Below are positions 1 through 8,532 of a stretch of DNA of 64,000 nt, in pieces (the first letter of the stretch is position 1; each line of letters opens with the position of its first letter). The position numbers and the translations under genes are program-made. The DNA lies in the NCBI GenBank assembly GCA_031549415.1, contig JAVBPU010000026.1:1-64000 (forward strand), written 5' to 3'. The notes beneath the pieces were generated by a model. That model made no database searches, was not told where the DNA came from, and worked only from the letters and a program-made list of their open reading frames with translations. Source of the stretch: Limiplasma sp031549415. GTDB taxonomy: Bacteria; Bacillota; Clostridia; Christensenellales; Aristaeellaceae.

Positions 1-28
1 TGCATTATGCATTGTGCATTGTGCATTA
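1..28. repeat. Heptamer tandem repeat, four TGCATTR units
   Basis: Four head-to-tail copies of a 7-mer (TGCATTA, TGCATTG, TGCATTG, TGCATTA) occupy the very left edge. They lie inside the open frame of the histidine kinase and replace what should be the next strand of its ATPase domain. Such heptamer arrays can mark the edges of mobile or recombining DNA and often break assemblies, so this may also be a contig end. Confidence 0.8.
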
Positions 29-1740
29 ACCTCCACGCTGCCGTTCTCCGTGTGGTTCCTCGCGTTTTGCAGCAGGTTGAACACCACCTGTGTCAGCTCG
101 TCCGGATTGGCGTAGACCGGAGGCAAGTCCTCCGGCGCGTCCACGGTCAGTACCACGTTTTTGCGTGCGAGAATCGGCTCGTACAGGCGAGCGGTTTGGC
201 GCAGGATGTTGCCGATTTGCACCTCGGTTCGGTGTGCGGTGTTGTCCCGATTGCCCGAAAGCTCCTGCATCTCCGCCATGATCTTGGCGATGCGCTGGGT
301 CTCGTTGGCGATCTGATCCAAATCGGCGGCGGTCTGCGCATCGATGCCCTTTTTGCGCATTCCCATGGCGATCAGTTCCGCGTAGCCGGAGAGCACCGCC
401 AGCGGCGTGCGCGTCTCGTGGCTGACCGTGTCCATCAGGTCGGTTTTCAGGCGGTTCATGCGGTCGAGCATGGCGTTCTCTGCGTTCAGCCGCAATTCGA
501 GGGCCTTGGCCGCGTCGGTGGCACGGGCGGTGCCCACGAACATGGCGGTCATCTCGAAGAACACGAAGATCAGCATCGCGATTTCAGAGAACGTGGCGGG
601 CAGGTTGGGCGGCAGCAGGATGTCGCTATGATAAAACATGTCCCGAATCCCAGCGTAGAAGAATATCGCCAATCCGGCCAGGGTAATGGCCTGCGGCAGG
701 TCGGGCCGCCGGATCCGCATGGGCAGCAGGACAACCACGAACAGGATGGAAGCCGACAAATAGGCGTAGCAGCCCAGCATCGCCCAGCTCATCAGCACGG
801 TGTCGGCGAACAGGAACAGCCCGATGAACGCCGAGGAGATCGTGTACACCGCGTATCGAAACCACTTGGGCAGCAGGCGGGGAAACAGCGCGTGCAGCAG
901 CAGGATCACCAGCAGACCGCTGACCGGCAGCGACAGGTACTCGATGCGGAACTTGACGTACCACGACAGCTGGGGCAGCAGCGCCGAGAACACCTTGGCT
1001 CCGGTGACGCCGCTGCGCAAAAACCAGGTGAGGCAGAACAGCGAGAAGTACAGGTTGGCGCGGTAGCTGCGCAGTTGGACAAATAGAGCCATGTGTACGA
1101 TGAACAGCGCCAGAAAGCAGCCCATCAGCAGCACCGCGAAGTCATGCCTATAGGCGGCATTGACCGCGTCAGGGTAGCCCACGCGGATGTCGTCGTGCCA
1201 GCCGCCCTCGCGGTGCACAAAGTTGCTGACCTGCTGCACAATCTCGATCACGCCGTCCTTTGGCTCGCACATGAAGGCCAGGTCTGCGGTGTTGGGCACC
1301 ATGGTCTCGCGGCTCGCGCCCGGCGTGCCCACGTCGGCCACATGCTGGCCGTTCACAAAGATGCGCTCAGCGTAGTCGGTGCTGCGACCAGCCAGCATGT
1401 AGGTCTTGCCCTCGGGCAGCAGAATGCGGATGCGCGAGGTGGCGTACTGGGATTCATCCTGCGGATTGCCGAGGATGATTTCGCTTTCGCGGGCCGCGAA
1501 CTCACCGGGCGTCAGCAGCGCACCCGGGATAAACTCCACCTCGCCGCGCACGCTGGCGCTGCCGTGGGCAAAATCAAAGCCGCGCAAATCCCATACGCCG
1601 GTGTCGCTGTACATCACGGTGTAGGGCGCGCTGCTCATGTTCATCCACAGCGTAAAGCACACCGCCACGATCAGCGGCAGCATCAGCAGGGGCAGCCATT
1701 TTTCGATAGACTGAAGGGATTTCAAGGATTTGTGGCGCAT
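1..1740 (-). CDS. 7TMR-DISM sensor histidine kinase, partial at left edge
   Basis: The minus-strand frame stays open for 580 codons from ATG 1740 to the edge. In order it has a short N-terminus with one membrane segment (about 15-35), an extracellular beta-rich region with the GVWDLRGFDFAHG signature of 7TMR-DISM sensors, about seven membrane helices (about 205-400), and a HisKA domain with SHETRTPL (phospho-acceptor His near 440; the usual Leu after SHE is Thr). It then reaches the start of the HATPase N-box (NLLQNARNHTENG). After SVEV the frame enters the heptamer repeat, so the ATP lid and G-boxes are missing from view. It should phosphorylate a response regulator not seen here. An ATG at 1758 is an alternative start; neither has a strong SD. 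It may be a pseudogene if the repeat is an insertion. Confidence 0.8.
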   Translation of the reverse strand, partial: MRHKSLKSLQSIEKWLPLLMLPLIVAVCFTLWMNMSSAPYTVMYSDTGVWDLRGFDFAHGSASVRGEVEFIPGALLTPGEFAARESEIILGNPQDESQYATSRIRILLPEGKTYMLAGRSTDYAERIFVNGQHVADVGTPGASRETMVPNTADLAFMCEPKDGVIEIVQQVSNFVHREGGWHDDIRVGYPDAVNAAYRHDFAVLLMGCFLALFIVHMALFVQLRSYRANLYFSLFCLTWFLRSGVTGAKVFSALLPQLSWYVKFRIEYLSLPVSGLLVILLLHALFPRLLPKWFRYAVYTISSAFIGLFLFADTVLMSWAMLGCYAYLSASILFVVVLLPMRIRRPDLPQAITLAGLAIFFYAGIRDMFYHSDILLPPNLPATFSEIAMLIFVFFEMTAMFVGTARATDAAKALELRLNAENAMLDRMNRLKTDLMDTVSHETRTPLAVLSGYAELIAMGMRKKGIDAQTAADLDQIANETQRIAKIMAEMQELSGNRDNTAHRTEVQIGNILRQTARLYEPILARKNVVLTVDAPEDLPPVYANPDELTQVVFNLLQNARNHTENGSVEVNAQCTMHNA

Positions 1741-1847
1741 CACATCACCGCCGCGCATTGATATAGTCTTTGTCCATCATTCTAGCAAATTTTGCAAAAA
1801 AATGCGAGCCTGCATATGCAGCCTCGCAATAGGTTCGCTGTGTGTGC

Positions 1848-2021
1848 CTACCACCCTCTCCTCTTCCCCAAATCACACATAGCAAAACAAAACCCTTCCT
1901 TCGCTCCCCATGTTATCAGCGACGGATCGCCCTCCCGAATCCGCAGCGTTCTGCGAATTTCCTTTGGAATGACCACCCGCCCCAGCTCGTCAATTCTCCG
2001 CACAATTCCCGTCGCCCGCAT
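1848..2021 (-). pseudogene. SpoVT-like N-terminal fragment (AbrB-type DNA-binding domain)
   Basis: This 57-codon frame starts at ATG 2021 behind a strong AGGAGG. Its first 33 residues match the swapped-hairpin AbrB domain of SpoVT almost perfectly (ATGIVRRIDELGRVVIPKEI, then RRTLRIREGDP). After GDP the usual beta-strand (LEIF...) is replaced by unrelated sequence ending in RRGW and a stop. SpoVT is normally about 180 residues, with a C-terminal GAF-like domain that is absent here. SpoVT regulates forespore genes late in sporulation. The fragment could still fold as a short AbrB-like protein, but the abrupt loss of homology suggests a decayed or recombined copy. It stands alone between the kinase and a repeat region. 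Confidence 0.7.
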
Positions 2022-2191
2022 GGTCTGCCTGCCTCCTTGATGGCAATTGCTAAAATGCTATGTTGCACTGCTTTGCCGTTTGTCTTTGCATCCCTAGTAT
2101 GGAATTTTGAGGGGGCTTTATGCGGGGGAAAGATTTGGGAACTGCTGGATTTGGGCGCGGAAAGACAGAAAAATAAAGGCAAGGCAAAGAA

Positions 2192-2219
2192 CGGCCCGCG
2201 GTTAAAAAACCGCGGGCCG
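2192..2219 (-). terminator. 12-bp perfect hairpin downstream of the ABC permease
   Basis: The arms at 2192-2203 and 2208-2219 pair perfectly around an AAAA loop (core GGCCCGCGGTT). On the minus strand a T-rich run follows (TTCTTTGCC), so it probably terminates the TetR-ABC operon. Confidence 0.65.
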
Positions 2220-2240
2220 CAGAGCGTTGACAAAGCCCGT

Positions 2241-2282
2241 TTAGGGGCGGCAGCCCCTAACGGATCTTTTTCGCCGGCCCAA
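2241..2282. repeat. Intergenic palindromic repeat, module AGGGGCGGCAGCCCCT
   Basis: This is a copy of the AGGGGCGGCAGCCCCT hairpin followed by AACGGATCTTTTTC. The same block recurs at 6151-6190 and 22309-22340, and as the hairpin alone at 25764-25780. It ends 8 bp beyond the stop codon of the minus-strand permease gene. See the finding on the repeat family. Confidence 0.8.
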
Positions 2283-2290
2283 AACCCGTT

Positions 2291-4531
2291 CTACTCCGCG
2301 CTGTTTTTCAGCGCCTCGGACATGGGAATCCGGTCCACCTTCTTGCGGCACATCCATTTGGCCAGCTCATACGTGCACAGGACCGCCGCAAGCCCAAGCA
2401 CCATAAACCAAGGGTTCAGCTTCACCGGCAGAATCAGTTGAAGGCTTTGCGTAATGGATTGATACAGCGCGCCCACGGAGGCCAACAGGGCCGGGATGCC
2501 CAGCAGGTAGCCCAGAACCACCAGCAGGGTATTGGCATTGAGAATGAGCTTGCCAAGCTCCCGCTTGCGGTATCCAAAAACCTTGAACAGCGAAATGACG
2601 CCCCGGTTTTCCTCCACCACCATGCCCGTGACCAGGTACACAATGATGAGGCCTATGAAAAACGCCGCGATGGTCAGGCTGTAGATCATGACGCCCATCT
2701 GGTCCAGCAGCATGCGCATGGCCTGCATCACGTCCGCCATGGTTTTGGCGCTGCGGATCTCCCCTTCCGGGAAGGTCATGGCCTGGTCGGTCCACAGGCC
2801 CGTATAGGTGTCGGCGGGAAGGCCCAGGAGGGCATTGAACTGGGCCAGGGGCAGAAAGACAAACTCTCCCGCGTAGGTGTCCGCGATGGCCTCCACTGGC
2901 AGGGAAAATTGCTTGGCTGTGTCCGGATCAAAGACGGCTACGCTGTCCCCAACCTTCAAGCCCAGCTTTTTCGCCAAGGGCAGGGTAAAGACGTTCTGCT
3001 CCGGCAGAAGCTTGTTGCCCTGTAGATCCTTCAGCAAAATCCGCGTGGAATCGGGCCTGACGCCTGTGACGTAGAAGCTGGTTTCCTGGTCGCTTTGCAG
3101 GGTGGCAAAGGCGGCGTTGAAGGGTTCGGTCCCCTCCGGCGGAGGGCCTTGCCGGGCGTCCCTGTACACATACTCATGCTCCATATGGTACAGCTCTTTC
3201 ACGCCCTGGTTCAGCAGGTAGTCCACCGAGCTTTGCATGGTGAGCCCATACAGCAGCAGCATCGTTGCCACCATAATGCCCAGCACCAGGAAGGCCGCTC
3301 TGGGCAGGCTGCGCACCTGCTCCCGGATTTTGAATTTCATGGGAAAGGGGAGCCGGTTCAGCTTGAGCGAACGCTCCAGGACATTCACCTTCGTGTTCGT
3401 GTCCCCGCCCTTCATCAGCACGGCGGGCTGCGTACGCAGAATCTTGCGCACCGTCAGCCACACGCTGAGGCTGAGGAACAGCACAGGCAGCAAAATGCCC
3501 AACAGCACGCTGCCCCCGTCAAAGGTCAGCGGCAGGGCGGGCATGGGAAAGGCCGTGAGCATAAAGGAAACCACCGGGCCCACATTCACCCGGCCCAGCA
3601 GCGCGCCCAGCACGCTGCCCAGCCCGCCAATGAGCAGGGGCATGAGCAGGTAATGCCGGGTGAGTTCGCTTTTGCGCATGCCTTGGGCATACAGCGTGCC
3701 AATGATCACGCTTTCCCCTTTCACCAGGCGGCCCATCACCACGGCCAGAAGCACGCAGGTCAGGAGCAAAATGGCAAAGGGAGCCACGCGGCTCATGCTG
3801 CCCAGAACGCCGATTTCCATGGACACGTACGACACCCTGGTATTCTTTTCCGTGTTGGTCCAGCTAACCAGCTTCACGCCCTGGCTGAGCAGGTCCTGCT
3901 TGATGGCGGTTTCCTGCGCCTTCTTCGCGGCGGAATCCCCATACTGGATGGCATAAAAGGGGGTTGCGCCCGGCAGCGCCGCAAAGTCCTCCGCGCCCAC
4001 CATGCCCAACCCGAACTTTGCGGGATCGTTCATCAGCTCGTCCTTGGACTTGGTGATGTAAATGTAATTGGGCAAATGCATATAGCCGGAAACAACCAAG
4101 GCCTTTCCGCCCAGGGGCACCGCCTTGCCCAGGGTGAACCCGTTGGCGGTGGCAAAGGCCTTGTCCAGCAAAATTTCCCCGGTTTTGGGCGCGCTGCCCT
4201 CCACCACCGCCGGCAGGTTCAGCGTGTTGGTTTGCTGGTAAACGCGAAGCACCTGGCCGGGGCGAAGCTCCACATCCGCCACGCCGCAGGCCTCCAGGGC
4301 CGCCCCATGCCTTTGGGCGAGGGAGGCCGCGTCGATGGGCTGATTTGTGACAAACTCCGCATCCGCCAGATGGTTTTGGGTGGTGAACGACTGAAAGATA
4401 TGGTCCAGGTTTGCGGCCACGGAAGTGAGCATCACAAACAGCATGCTGGACAGAAGGACCAAAGCCAGCGCACCCAGGTATTGCGCCTTGTGGCCCAGGA
4501 GGGTGCGAACCGCCTTACGAAACAATGCCAT
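2291..4531 (-). CDS. ABC transporter permease, two FtsX-type domains
   Basis: This 746-residue membrane protein belongs to the FtsX/MacB-like permease group with duplicated four-helix FtsX units. It has one N-terminal helix (about 17-37), a large extracellular region, helices near 250-370, a further helix near 415, a second extracellular region, and a helix cluster at about 630-735. ATG 4531 overlaps the ATPase stop in TAATG and has AAAGGA about 10 nt upstream. A GTG at 4537 is an alternative but is too close to that SD. Proteins of this kind move lipids, peptides or antibiotics, or act as mechanotransmission units. The co-transcribed TetR and ATPase suggest inducible efflux. The substrate is unknown. 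Confidence 0.88.
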   Translation of the reverse strand: MALFRKAVRTLLGHKAQYLGALALVLLSSMLFVMLTSVAANLDHIFQSFTTQNHLADAEFVTNQPIDAASLAQRHGAALEACGVADVELRPGQVLRVYQQTNTLNLPAVVEGSAPKTGEILLDKAFATANGFTLGKAVPLGGKALVVSGYMHLPNYIYITKSKDELMNDPAKFGLGMVGAEDFAALPGATPFYAIQYGDSAAKKAQETAIKQDLLSQGVKLVSWTNTEKNTRVSYVSMEIGVLGSMSRVAPFAILLLTCVLLAVVMGRLVKGESVIIGTLYAQGMRKSELTRHYLLMPLLIGGLGSVLGALLGRVNVGPVVSFMLTAFPMPALPLTFDGGSVLLGILLPVLFLSLSVWLTVRKILRTQPAVLMKGGDTNTKVNVLERSLKLNRLPFPMKFKIREQVRSLPRAAFLVLGIMVATMLLLYGLTMQSSVDYLLNQGVKELYHMEHEYVYRDARQGPPPEGTEPFNAAFATLQSDQETSFYVTGVRPDSTRILLKDLQGNKLLPEQNVFTLPLAKKLGLKVGDSVAVFDPDTAKQFSLPVEAIADTYAGEFVFLPLAQFNALLGLPADTYTGLWTDQAMTFPEGEIRSAKTMADVMQAMRMLLDQMGVMIYSLTIAAFFIGLIIVYLVTGMVVEENRGVISLFKVFGYRKRELGKLILNANTLLVVLGYLLGIPALLASVGALYQSITQSLQLILPVKLNPWFMVLGLAAVLCTYELAKWMCRKKVDRIPMSEALKNSAE

Positions 4532-5229
4532 TACCACTCAATCCTTTCCGCGGGTGCCGGTTGTTCATGGCGGACCGCATCGACGATTTCGCCGGAACGC
4601 AGCTTCAACACCTGGTGGGCCATGTGCCCGATGGCCTCGTTGTGGGTGATCATGAGCAAGGTGGCGCCAAACTGCCGGTTGGCCCGTTCCAGCAGGGCCA
4701 GCACCTTCCGGGAGGTTTCAAAATCCAGCGCGCCGGTGGGTTCATCGCATAGAAGCAGCTTTGGATTTTTTACGATGGCCCGGGCAATGGCCACACGCTG
4801 CTGCTCTCCGCCGGACAGCTCTCTGGGAAAGCGGTGCTCATACCCGGTAAGGTCCACGGCTTCCAGCACCTGCTGTACGGGCAGGGGCGCTTTGCTGATG
4901 TGGGCAATGACCTCTATGTTTTCTTTCACCGTCAAGTTGGGAACCAGGTTATAGAACTGAAACACAAAGCCGATGTCCGCCCGGCGGTACTCCGTCCGCC
5001 TGGCGTCCTCCATCCCCGTCACGTCCAGCCCGTCCACCACCACGGTACCGCTGTCCGCCCGGTCCACCCCGCCAATGATATTAAGCAATGTGGACTTGCA
5101 CGATCCCGACGGCCCAAGCACCACCGTAACGCTGCCCTTTTCCACGCCCAGGCTGACGTTCCTCAGCACCTGGCTGGCAAGGCCGTTTGTTTGATAGCTT
5201 TTGCTGAGTTTTTCTACCGTGATCAACAT
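4531..5229 (-). CDS. ABC transporter ATP-binding protein, MacB/LolD-like, with altered Walker A
   Basis: This 232-residue nucleotide-binding subunit has the signature LSGGEQQRVAIARA, Walker B LLLCDEPTGALD and a His switch in MITHNEAIG. The Walker A reads GPSGSCKST where the family has GPSGSGKST. The codon is TGC instead of GGC, a single-base change at the invariant glycine before the catalytic Lys. This should harm phosphate binding, so the transporter may be weakened, or the base may be a sequencing error. The start ATG directly abuts the TetR stop (TAAATG), so translation is probably coupled. It partners with the FtsX permease downstream. Confidence 0.9.
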   Translation of the reverse strand: MLITVEKLSKSYQTNGLASQVLRNVSLGVEKGSVTVVLGPSGSCKSTLLNIIGGVDRADSGTVVVDGLDVTGMEDARRTEYRRADIGFVFQFYNLVPNLTVKENIEVIAHISKAPLPVQQVLEAVDLTGYEHRFPRELSGGEQQRVAIARAIVKNPKLLLCDEPTGALDFETSRKVLALLERANRQFGATLLMITHNEAIGHMAHQVLKLRSGEIVDAVRHEQPAPAERIEW

Positions 5230-5865
5230 TTATTTCCCCATCCCTTGCTGTAATAAAATAAGCATATGATTGATGGACTCATTGATGGTTTCCGCCAGAG
5301 GGCCTGTCAGTTCATAGTTGGCCTGCGCCAGAGAGGCGAACACCTGCTTGTCAAACTCCCCGGTGACGCCCTTGAAAAAAAGGAGCAGCATGTGGTCCGG
5401 AAGGTCCTTGCGGATGGTGCCTTTGCGTTGCCCGTTGTGAATCAACCCCATCATGTACGCGTCCGCCGTTTTCCACATGCGCTCGGTGGCTTCCCGGGTC
5501 AGCTCGGAAAACCTGCCGGAAAACACATCCTGGGAAAAGGCCACCAGAAGCCCTTCTGTTTTCAGGATTTCCGCCCTCTCCAGGCCGCCCACCCGAAAGT
5601 ATTCATAGACATCCAACTCTTGCAGGGGTGTTTGCGTGTTGATTTCCGCCATGAAGTAGGTAAGGGTCCACTGTACGCAGTACAGAAACAGCTCCTTTTT
5701 GTTCTCAAAATACTGATACAGGCTGCCCTTGGCCACATCCGCCAGATCCGCGATGCGGCCGATGTTCGCTTGATTGTACCCATTTTCCTGAAACTCTTTG
5801 ATGGCCGCGCGCATCACCCTTTCCTGCTTTTCCTCCTCCAGTCTCATAAAGGTTTTGGATGGCAT
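5230..5865 (-). CDS. TetR/AcrR-family transcriptional regulator
   Basis: This 211-residue regulator has an N-terminal helix-turn-helix at about 15-60 (IADLADVAKGSLYQYFENKKELF), typical of TetR, and a helical ligand-binding domain. ATG 5865 was chosen because GAGGTGA lies just upstream. An in-frame start at 5898 falls at the predicted transcription start and cannot be used. It is the first gene of an operon with the ABC ATPase and permease. A 17-bp palindrome overlaps its own promoter, so it most likely represses its own operon and is released by a transporter substrate or membrane-active compound. Confidence 0.92.
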   Translation of the reverse strand: MPSKTFMRLEEEKQERVMRAAIKEFQENGYNQANIGRIADLADVAKGSLYQYFENKKELFLYCVQWTLTYFMAEINTQTPLQELDVYEYFRVGGLERAEILKTEGLLVAFSQDVFSGRFSELTREATERMWKTADAYMMGLIHNGQRKGTIRKDLPDHMLLLFFKGVTGEFDKQVFASLAQANYELTGPLAETINESINHMLILLQQGMGK

Positions 5866-5885
5866 TTCATCACCTCGAAAAAAAG

Positions 5886-5932
5886 ATATGACCAGCAAGT
5901 CACATTATATGACTTGCTGGTCATATTGTCAA
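5886..5932 (-). promoter_or_regulatory. Promoter with TetR-type operator
   Basis: On the minus strand there is TTGACA (5932-5927), 17 bp, then TATAAT (5909-5904): a consensus sigma-A promoter. A perfect 17-bp inverted repeat (arms 5886-5902 and 5910-5926, 7-bp centre) fills exactly the spacer and the bases just downstream of the -10. A bound repressor would block RNA polymerase. Confidence 0.93.
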
Positions 5933-5940
5933 TGGGGCGC

Positions 5941-6190
5941 CGATTCTTTTGGGAGGCTCCGCCTCCAAGCCTTCGCCAGGGCGTTGCCCCTGGCCCCTCA
6001 CTGCAACGCCCATTTCATGGGCGTTGCAGTGAGGGGGTCCAGCCTGTCCATAAAGCTGTATCTTTGCAAGAAAAAACCTTTTGATTTTTTTGTTTCACCG
6101 GGTGAAACGCGGGGAAAGAAGGGGTTCAGGGCGAAGCCCTGGGCGGGATTTTAGGGGCGGCAGCCCTAACGGACCTTTTTCGGCCCCCCA
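5941..6190. repeat. Mosaic of intergenic palindromic repeats
   Basis: This gene-free stretch between the TetR promoter and the aldo/keto reductase holds four palindromic modules. They are GGAGGCTCCGCCTCC (from 5951), CAGGGCGTTGCCCCTGG (about 5977-5993), a 17-bp perfect stem with a 3-nt loop at 5997-6033 (core AACGCCCAT), and TCAGGGCGAAGCCCTGGGCG (6126-6145) followed by TTAGGGGCGGCAGCCCT (6151-6167). The same modules recur at 22.2, 25.7 and 34.6 kb. A small hairpin TTTCACCGGGTGAAA lies near 6092. Confidence 0.8.
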
Positions 6191-6216
6191 AAAACGGGCG
6201 CTGCCCCTTTTTTGCG

Positions 6217-7152
6217 TTATCTGGAAAGCGCGTCCAGCGCCGCCCGTTCCTCTAAACTCAAAGCAAAGGAGAAGGCCTTGGCGTTGTCCTCCGCCTGCGC
6301 GGGGGTCTTGACTCCGGTAATGACCACGCTGCCCGGCAGGGCGTCCAAAATCCACCGCACGGCGATGCTGGCCACGGGGACCCCGTATTTCTCCGCCATG
6401 GGGCGCATGGCCTCCACGATGGCCAGGTTTTTTTGCAGCTTGTCCCCGTAAAAATTGTCGTAGATGGGACGGCTCCGGCGGTCGTCGGCCGCAAAGCGCA
6501 CATCCGGGCCGTATTTGCCGGTGAGGATGCCCTGGCCCAGGCTGCCCCAGGTGAGAGGCGCGGCGGCAAGCTGGCGGGCCATGGAGAGGAGGGAGGCTTC
6601 CCTGTCCCGGTGGGCCAGGCTGTAATGCTGCTGAAAGCTGCTGATCTCCGCCGCGTAGGGCAGGAAGGCGGGGATATCGCCTTCCTGGATGTTGCTCAGG
6701 CCGATGGCGCGGATCAGGCCCTTTTGCTTGCAGGCAATGAGGGCTTCCATCATCTGGGCTACCGGGGTGACCCCGTCCAGGTAATGGACCTGGTACAGGT
6801 CGATGAAATCCGTATGCAAATGGCGCAGGCTGGCGGCCAGCGCGGTTTCCATGTAAGCGGGGCTGTTGTCGTAGAAGGTCTTGCCATTTTCCATCCGCAC
6901 GCCAAATTTGGTGGCCAAAATCACCCGGTCGCGGCAGCCCCGCAGCGCCTGGCCCAGGGTTTCCTCCGAGCGGCCCAGGCCATAGGTATCGGCGGTGTCA
7001 AAAAAGTTGACGCCCATCTCCAGCGCCCGGCCCATGGCGGACTCCACCTCGCTGCGGCTCACGTTGCCCCAGCCGTATTCTCCGGCGGGGCAGCCGCCCA
7101 TGCACAGGCGGCTGGCTTGTAAGGCAAGGCCTTTCAGGGGGATGTATTCCAT
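6217..7152 (-). CDS. Aldo/keto reductase
   Basis: This 311-residue TIM-barrel NAD(P)H-dependent oxidoreductase shows the catalytic tetrad of the family: Asp and Tyr in NFFDTADTYG (near 50-57), Lys in LATKFG (near 82), and His in YQVHYLD (near 121). The C-terminal GSVVITGVKTPAQAEDN binds the cofactor phosphate. The start has AAAGGAGG at good spacing. It lies 15 nt after the RsmF-like gene and is probably the last gene of the cdaA operon. The substrate cannot be told from sequence. Confidence 0.9.
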   Translation of the reverse strand: MEYIPLKGLALQASRLCMGGCPAGEYGWGNVSRSEVESAMGRALEMGVNFFDTADTYGLGRSEETLGQALRGCRDRVILATKFGVRMENGKTFYDNSPAYMETALAASLRHLHTDFIDLYQVHYLDGVTPVAQMMEALIACKQKGLIRAIGLSNIQEGDIPAFLPYAAEISSFQQHYSLAHRDREASLLSMARQLAAAPLTWGSLGQGILTGKYGPDVRFAADDRRSRPIYDNFYGDKLQKNLAIVEAMRPMAEKYGVPVASIAVRWILDALPGSVVITGVKTPAQAEDNAKAFSFALSLEERAALDALSR

Positions 7153-7167
7153 AGTTCCTCCTTTGGA

Positions 7168-8532
7168 TCAGGGGCGGCGAAGGCCCTTGGGGTAATGGTT
7201 TTTCAGCTGCCCGTCGCTGGCCTTGGCAAAGCCCAGGGGAAGGCCCGCATAGGTCATCAGCGCATAGCCTCTTTGCGTCCCTTCCATGGCCAGGGTTTCT
7301 CCGCTTTGGTAGGCCCTGGCCTGGGCCAGGGTCAGGGGCTGGGTGGGGAAGGGGTAGGGGGGCCGCAGGCACAGGGCCAGTCCATGGTCCGGCACAAAGA
7401 TCTTGCCCTTCACAAGGCCCAGGTGCAGCCCCGCCCGCAGGACGCGGATGCCTTGCAAGGGCGGCAAAGGCGGGGCAAAGAGGGCGGTTTCGCCCAGCTG
7501 GGCGTTGGGCCTGGGCAGGGCTTCCGCTGTGTCCGCCAGGTCTGTCGCCTGCTGGGCGCAGAAGGCCTCAAAGGCTACGAGCAGGGGCTGGCTGGGAGGC
7601 CGCAGGCTGGCTCTGGCGGGGGGAAAGGGGGCAGGGGGCGCGTGGCCCTCCTTTTGCAAAAGGGCCACAAAATGGCCTTCCCCTTGGATGTGGTGGGGGT
7701 ACAGAGCCAGCATCCCGGCGCTGCTGGCCAGGGTTTTGCCTGGGCCCATGGCCACGGTGAAATCTTGAGGCTTCATGTCCGGGAACTGTCCTTGGAACCA
7801 GGCCATCCTCTCCTGGTTTTCCTCCGGGCTAAAGGTGCAGGTGCTATAGGCAAGGCGGCCTCCCGGCGCAAGCAGGGCATGGGCGCTGGCCAGGATGCGC
7901 CGTTGCCGCTGGGCGCACCCGGCGGCGGCGCTTTCATTCCATTCCAGCCGGGTTTCCGGGTGCCGCCGGAACATGCCCTCCCCGCTGCAAGGGGCGTCCA
8001 CCAGCACCGCGTCAAAGGCGCTGGGCCAGGCCCGGGCCAGGGCTTCCGGGTCCGCGCTGACCACCAGGGCATTGGCGATGCCCATCCGCTCCACATTCCG
8101 GCTTAAAATCTGGGCCCGGGAGGGTACCGGCTCGTTGCACACCAGCAGCCCCTGGCCCGCCAACCCGTCCGCCAGCTGGGTGGCCTTGCCCCCGGGGGCG
8201 GCGCACAGGTCCAGCACCCTTTCGCCGGGCCGGGGGCACAGGACCCGCGCAGGGATCATGGCGCTGGGCTCCTGCAAATAATAGGCCCCCGCTTCGTGGA
8301 GGGGGTGGCTGCCCGCGCTGCTTTCCAAAGAGAGGTAGGACCCAAGCGGCTCCCAGGGGATGGGGCCTTGCAGGCCCTGGACTTCGGCCACAGAGGGCAA
8401 AGCCTTGCGGGGGTTCAGGCGCAGGCCGCGGCGAGGAGAGGCTTCCAGGGCCTCCAAAAAGGCGGGGGCTTCCCGGCCCAGCTGCCGGACCATGCGCTCC
8501 ACAAAGGCCATGGGCAGGGCGGGCGTGTTCAA
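7168..8532 (-). CDS. rsmF: RsmF/YebU-type rRNA cytosine-C5 methyltransferase
   Basis: This NOL1/NOP2/sun-family SAM-dependent RNA m5C methyltransferase is about 454 residues. It shows the SAM site LDLCAAPGGKATQLA, the VDAPCSGEGMF motif and the catalytic-Cys motif YSTCTFSPEENQE. A C-terminal RsmF-like (PUA-type) region follows, with a terminal HYPKGLRR element. No ATG has a good SD. TTG 8532 overlaps the upstream stop (TTGA) and best fits the family N-terminus (MAFVERM); ATG 8511 is the alternative. It probably modifies 16S rRNA, but the exact target base is inferred only from family. Confidence 0.85.
   Translation of the reverse strand: MNTPALPMAFVERMVRQLGREAPAFLEALEASPRRGLRLNPRKALPSVAEVQGLQGPIPWEPLGSYLSLESSAGSHPLHEAGAYYLQEPSAMIPARVLCPRPGERVLDLCAAPGGKATQLADGLAGQGLLVCNEPVPSRAQILSRNVERMGIANALVVSADPEALARAWPSAFDAVLVDAPCSGEGMFRRHPETRLEWNESAAAGCAQRQRRILASAHALLAPGGRLAYSTCTFSPEENQERMAWFQGQFPDMKPQDFTVAMGPGKTLASSAGMLALYPHHIQGEGHFVALLQKEGHAPPAPFPPARASLRPPSQPLLVAFEAFCAQQATDLADTAEALPRPNAQLGETALFAPPLPPLQGIRVLRAGLHLGLVKGKIFVPDHGLALCLRPPYPFPTQPLTLAQARAYQSGETLAMEGTQRGYALMTYAGLPLGFAKASDGQLKNHYPKGLRRP

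Noticed and set aside
1842..2441. Plus-strand frame of 199 codons at 1.8-2.4 kb
   Set aside because: It crosses the SpoVT fragment antisense, a terminator and an intergenic repeat; no SD or domain.
3095..4954. Plus-strand frame of 619 codons over the ABC operon
   Set aside because: His/Gln-rich shadow of the real permease and ATPase genes, which have clear motifs on the minus strand.
5997..6033. Possible strong terminator for the aldo/keto reductase
   Set aside because: A 17-bp stem with no T-tract on either strand; better explained as part of the intergenic repeat family.
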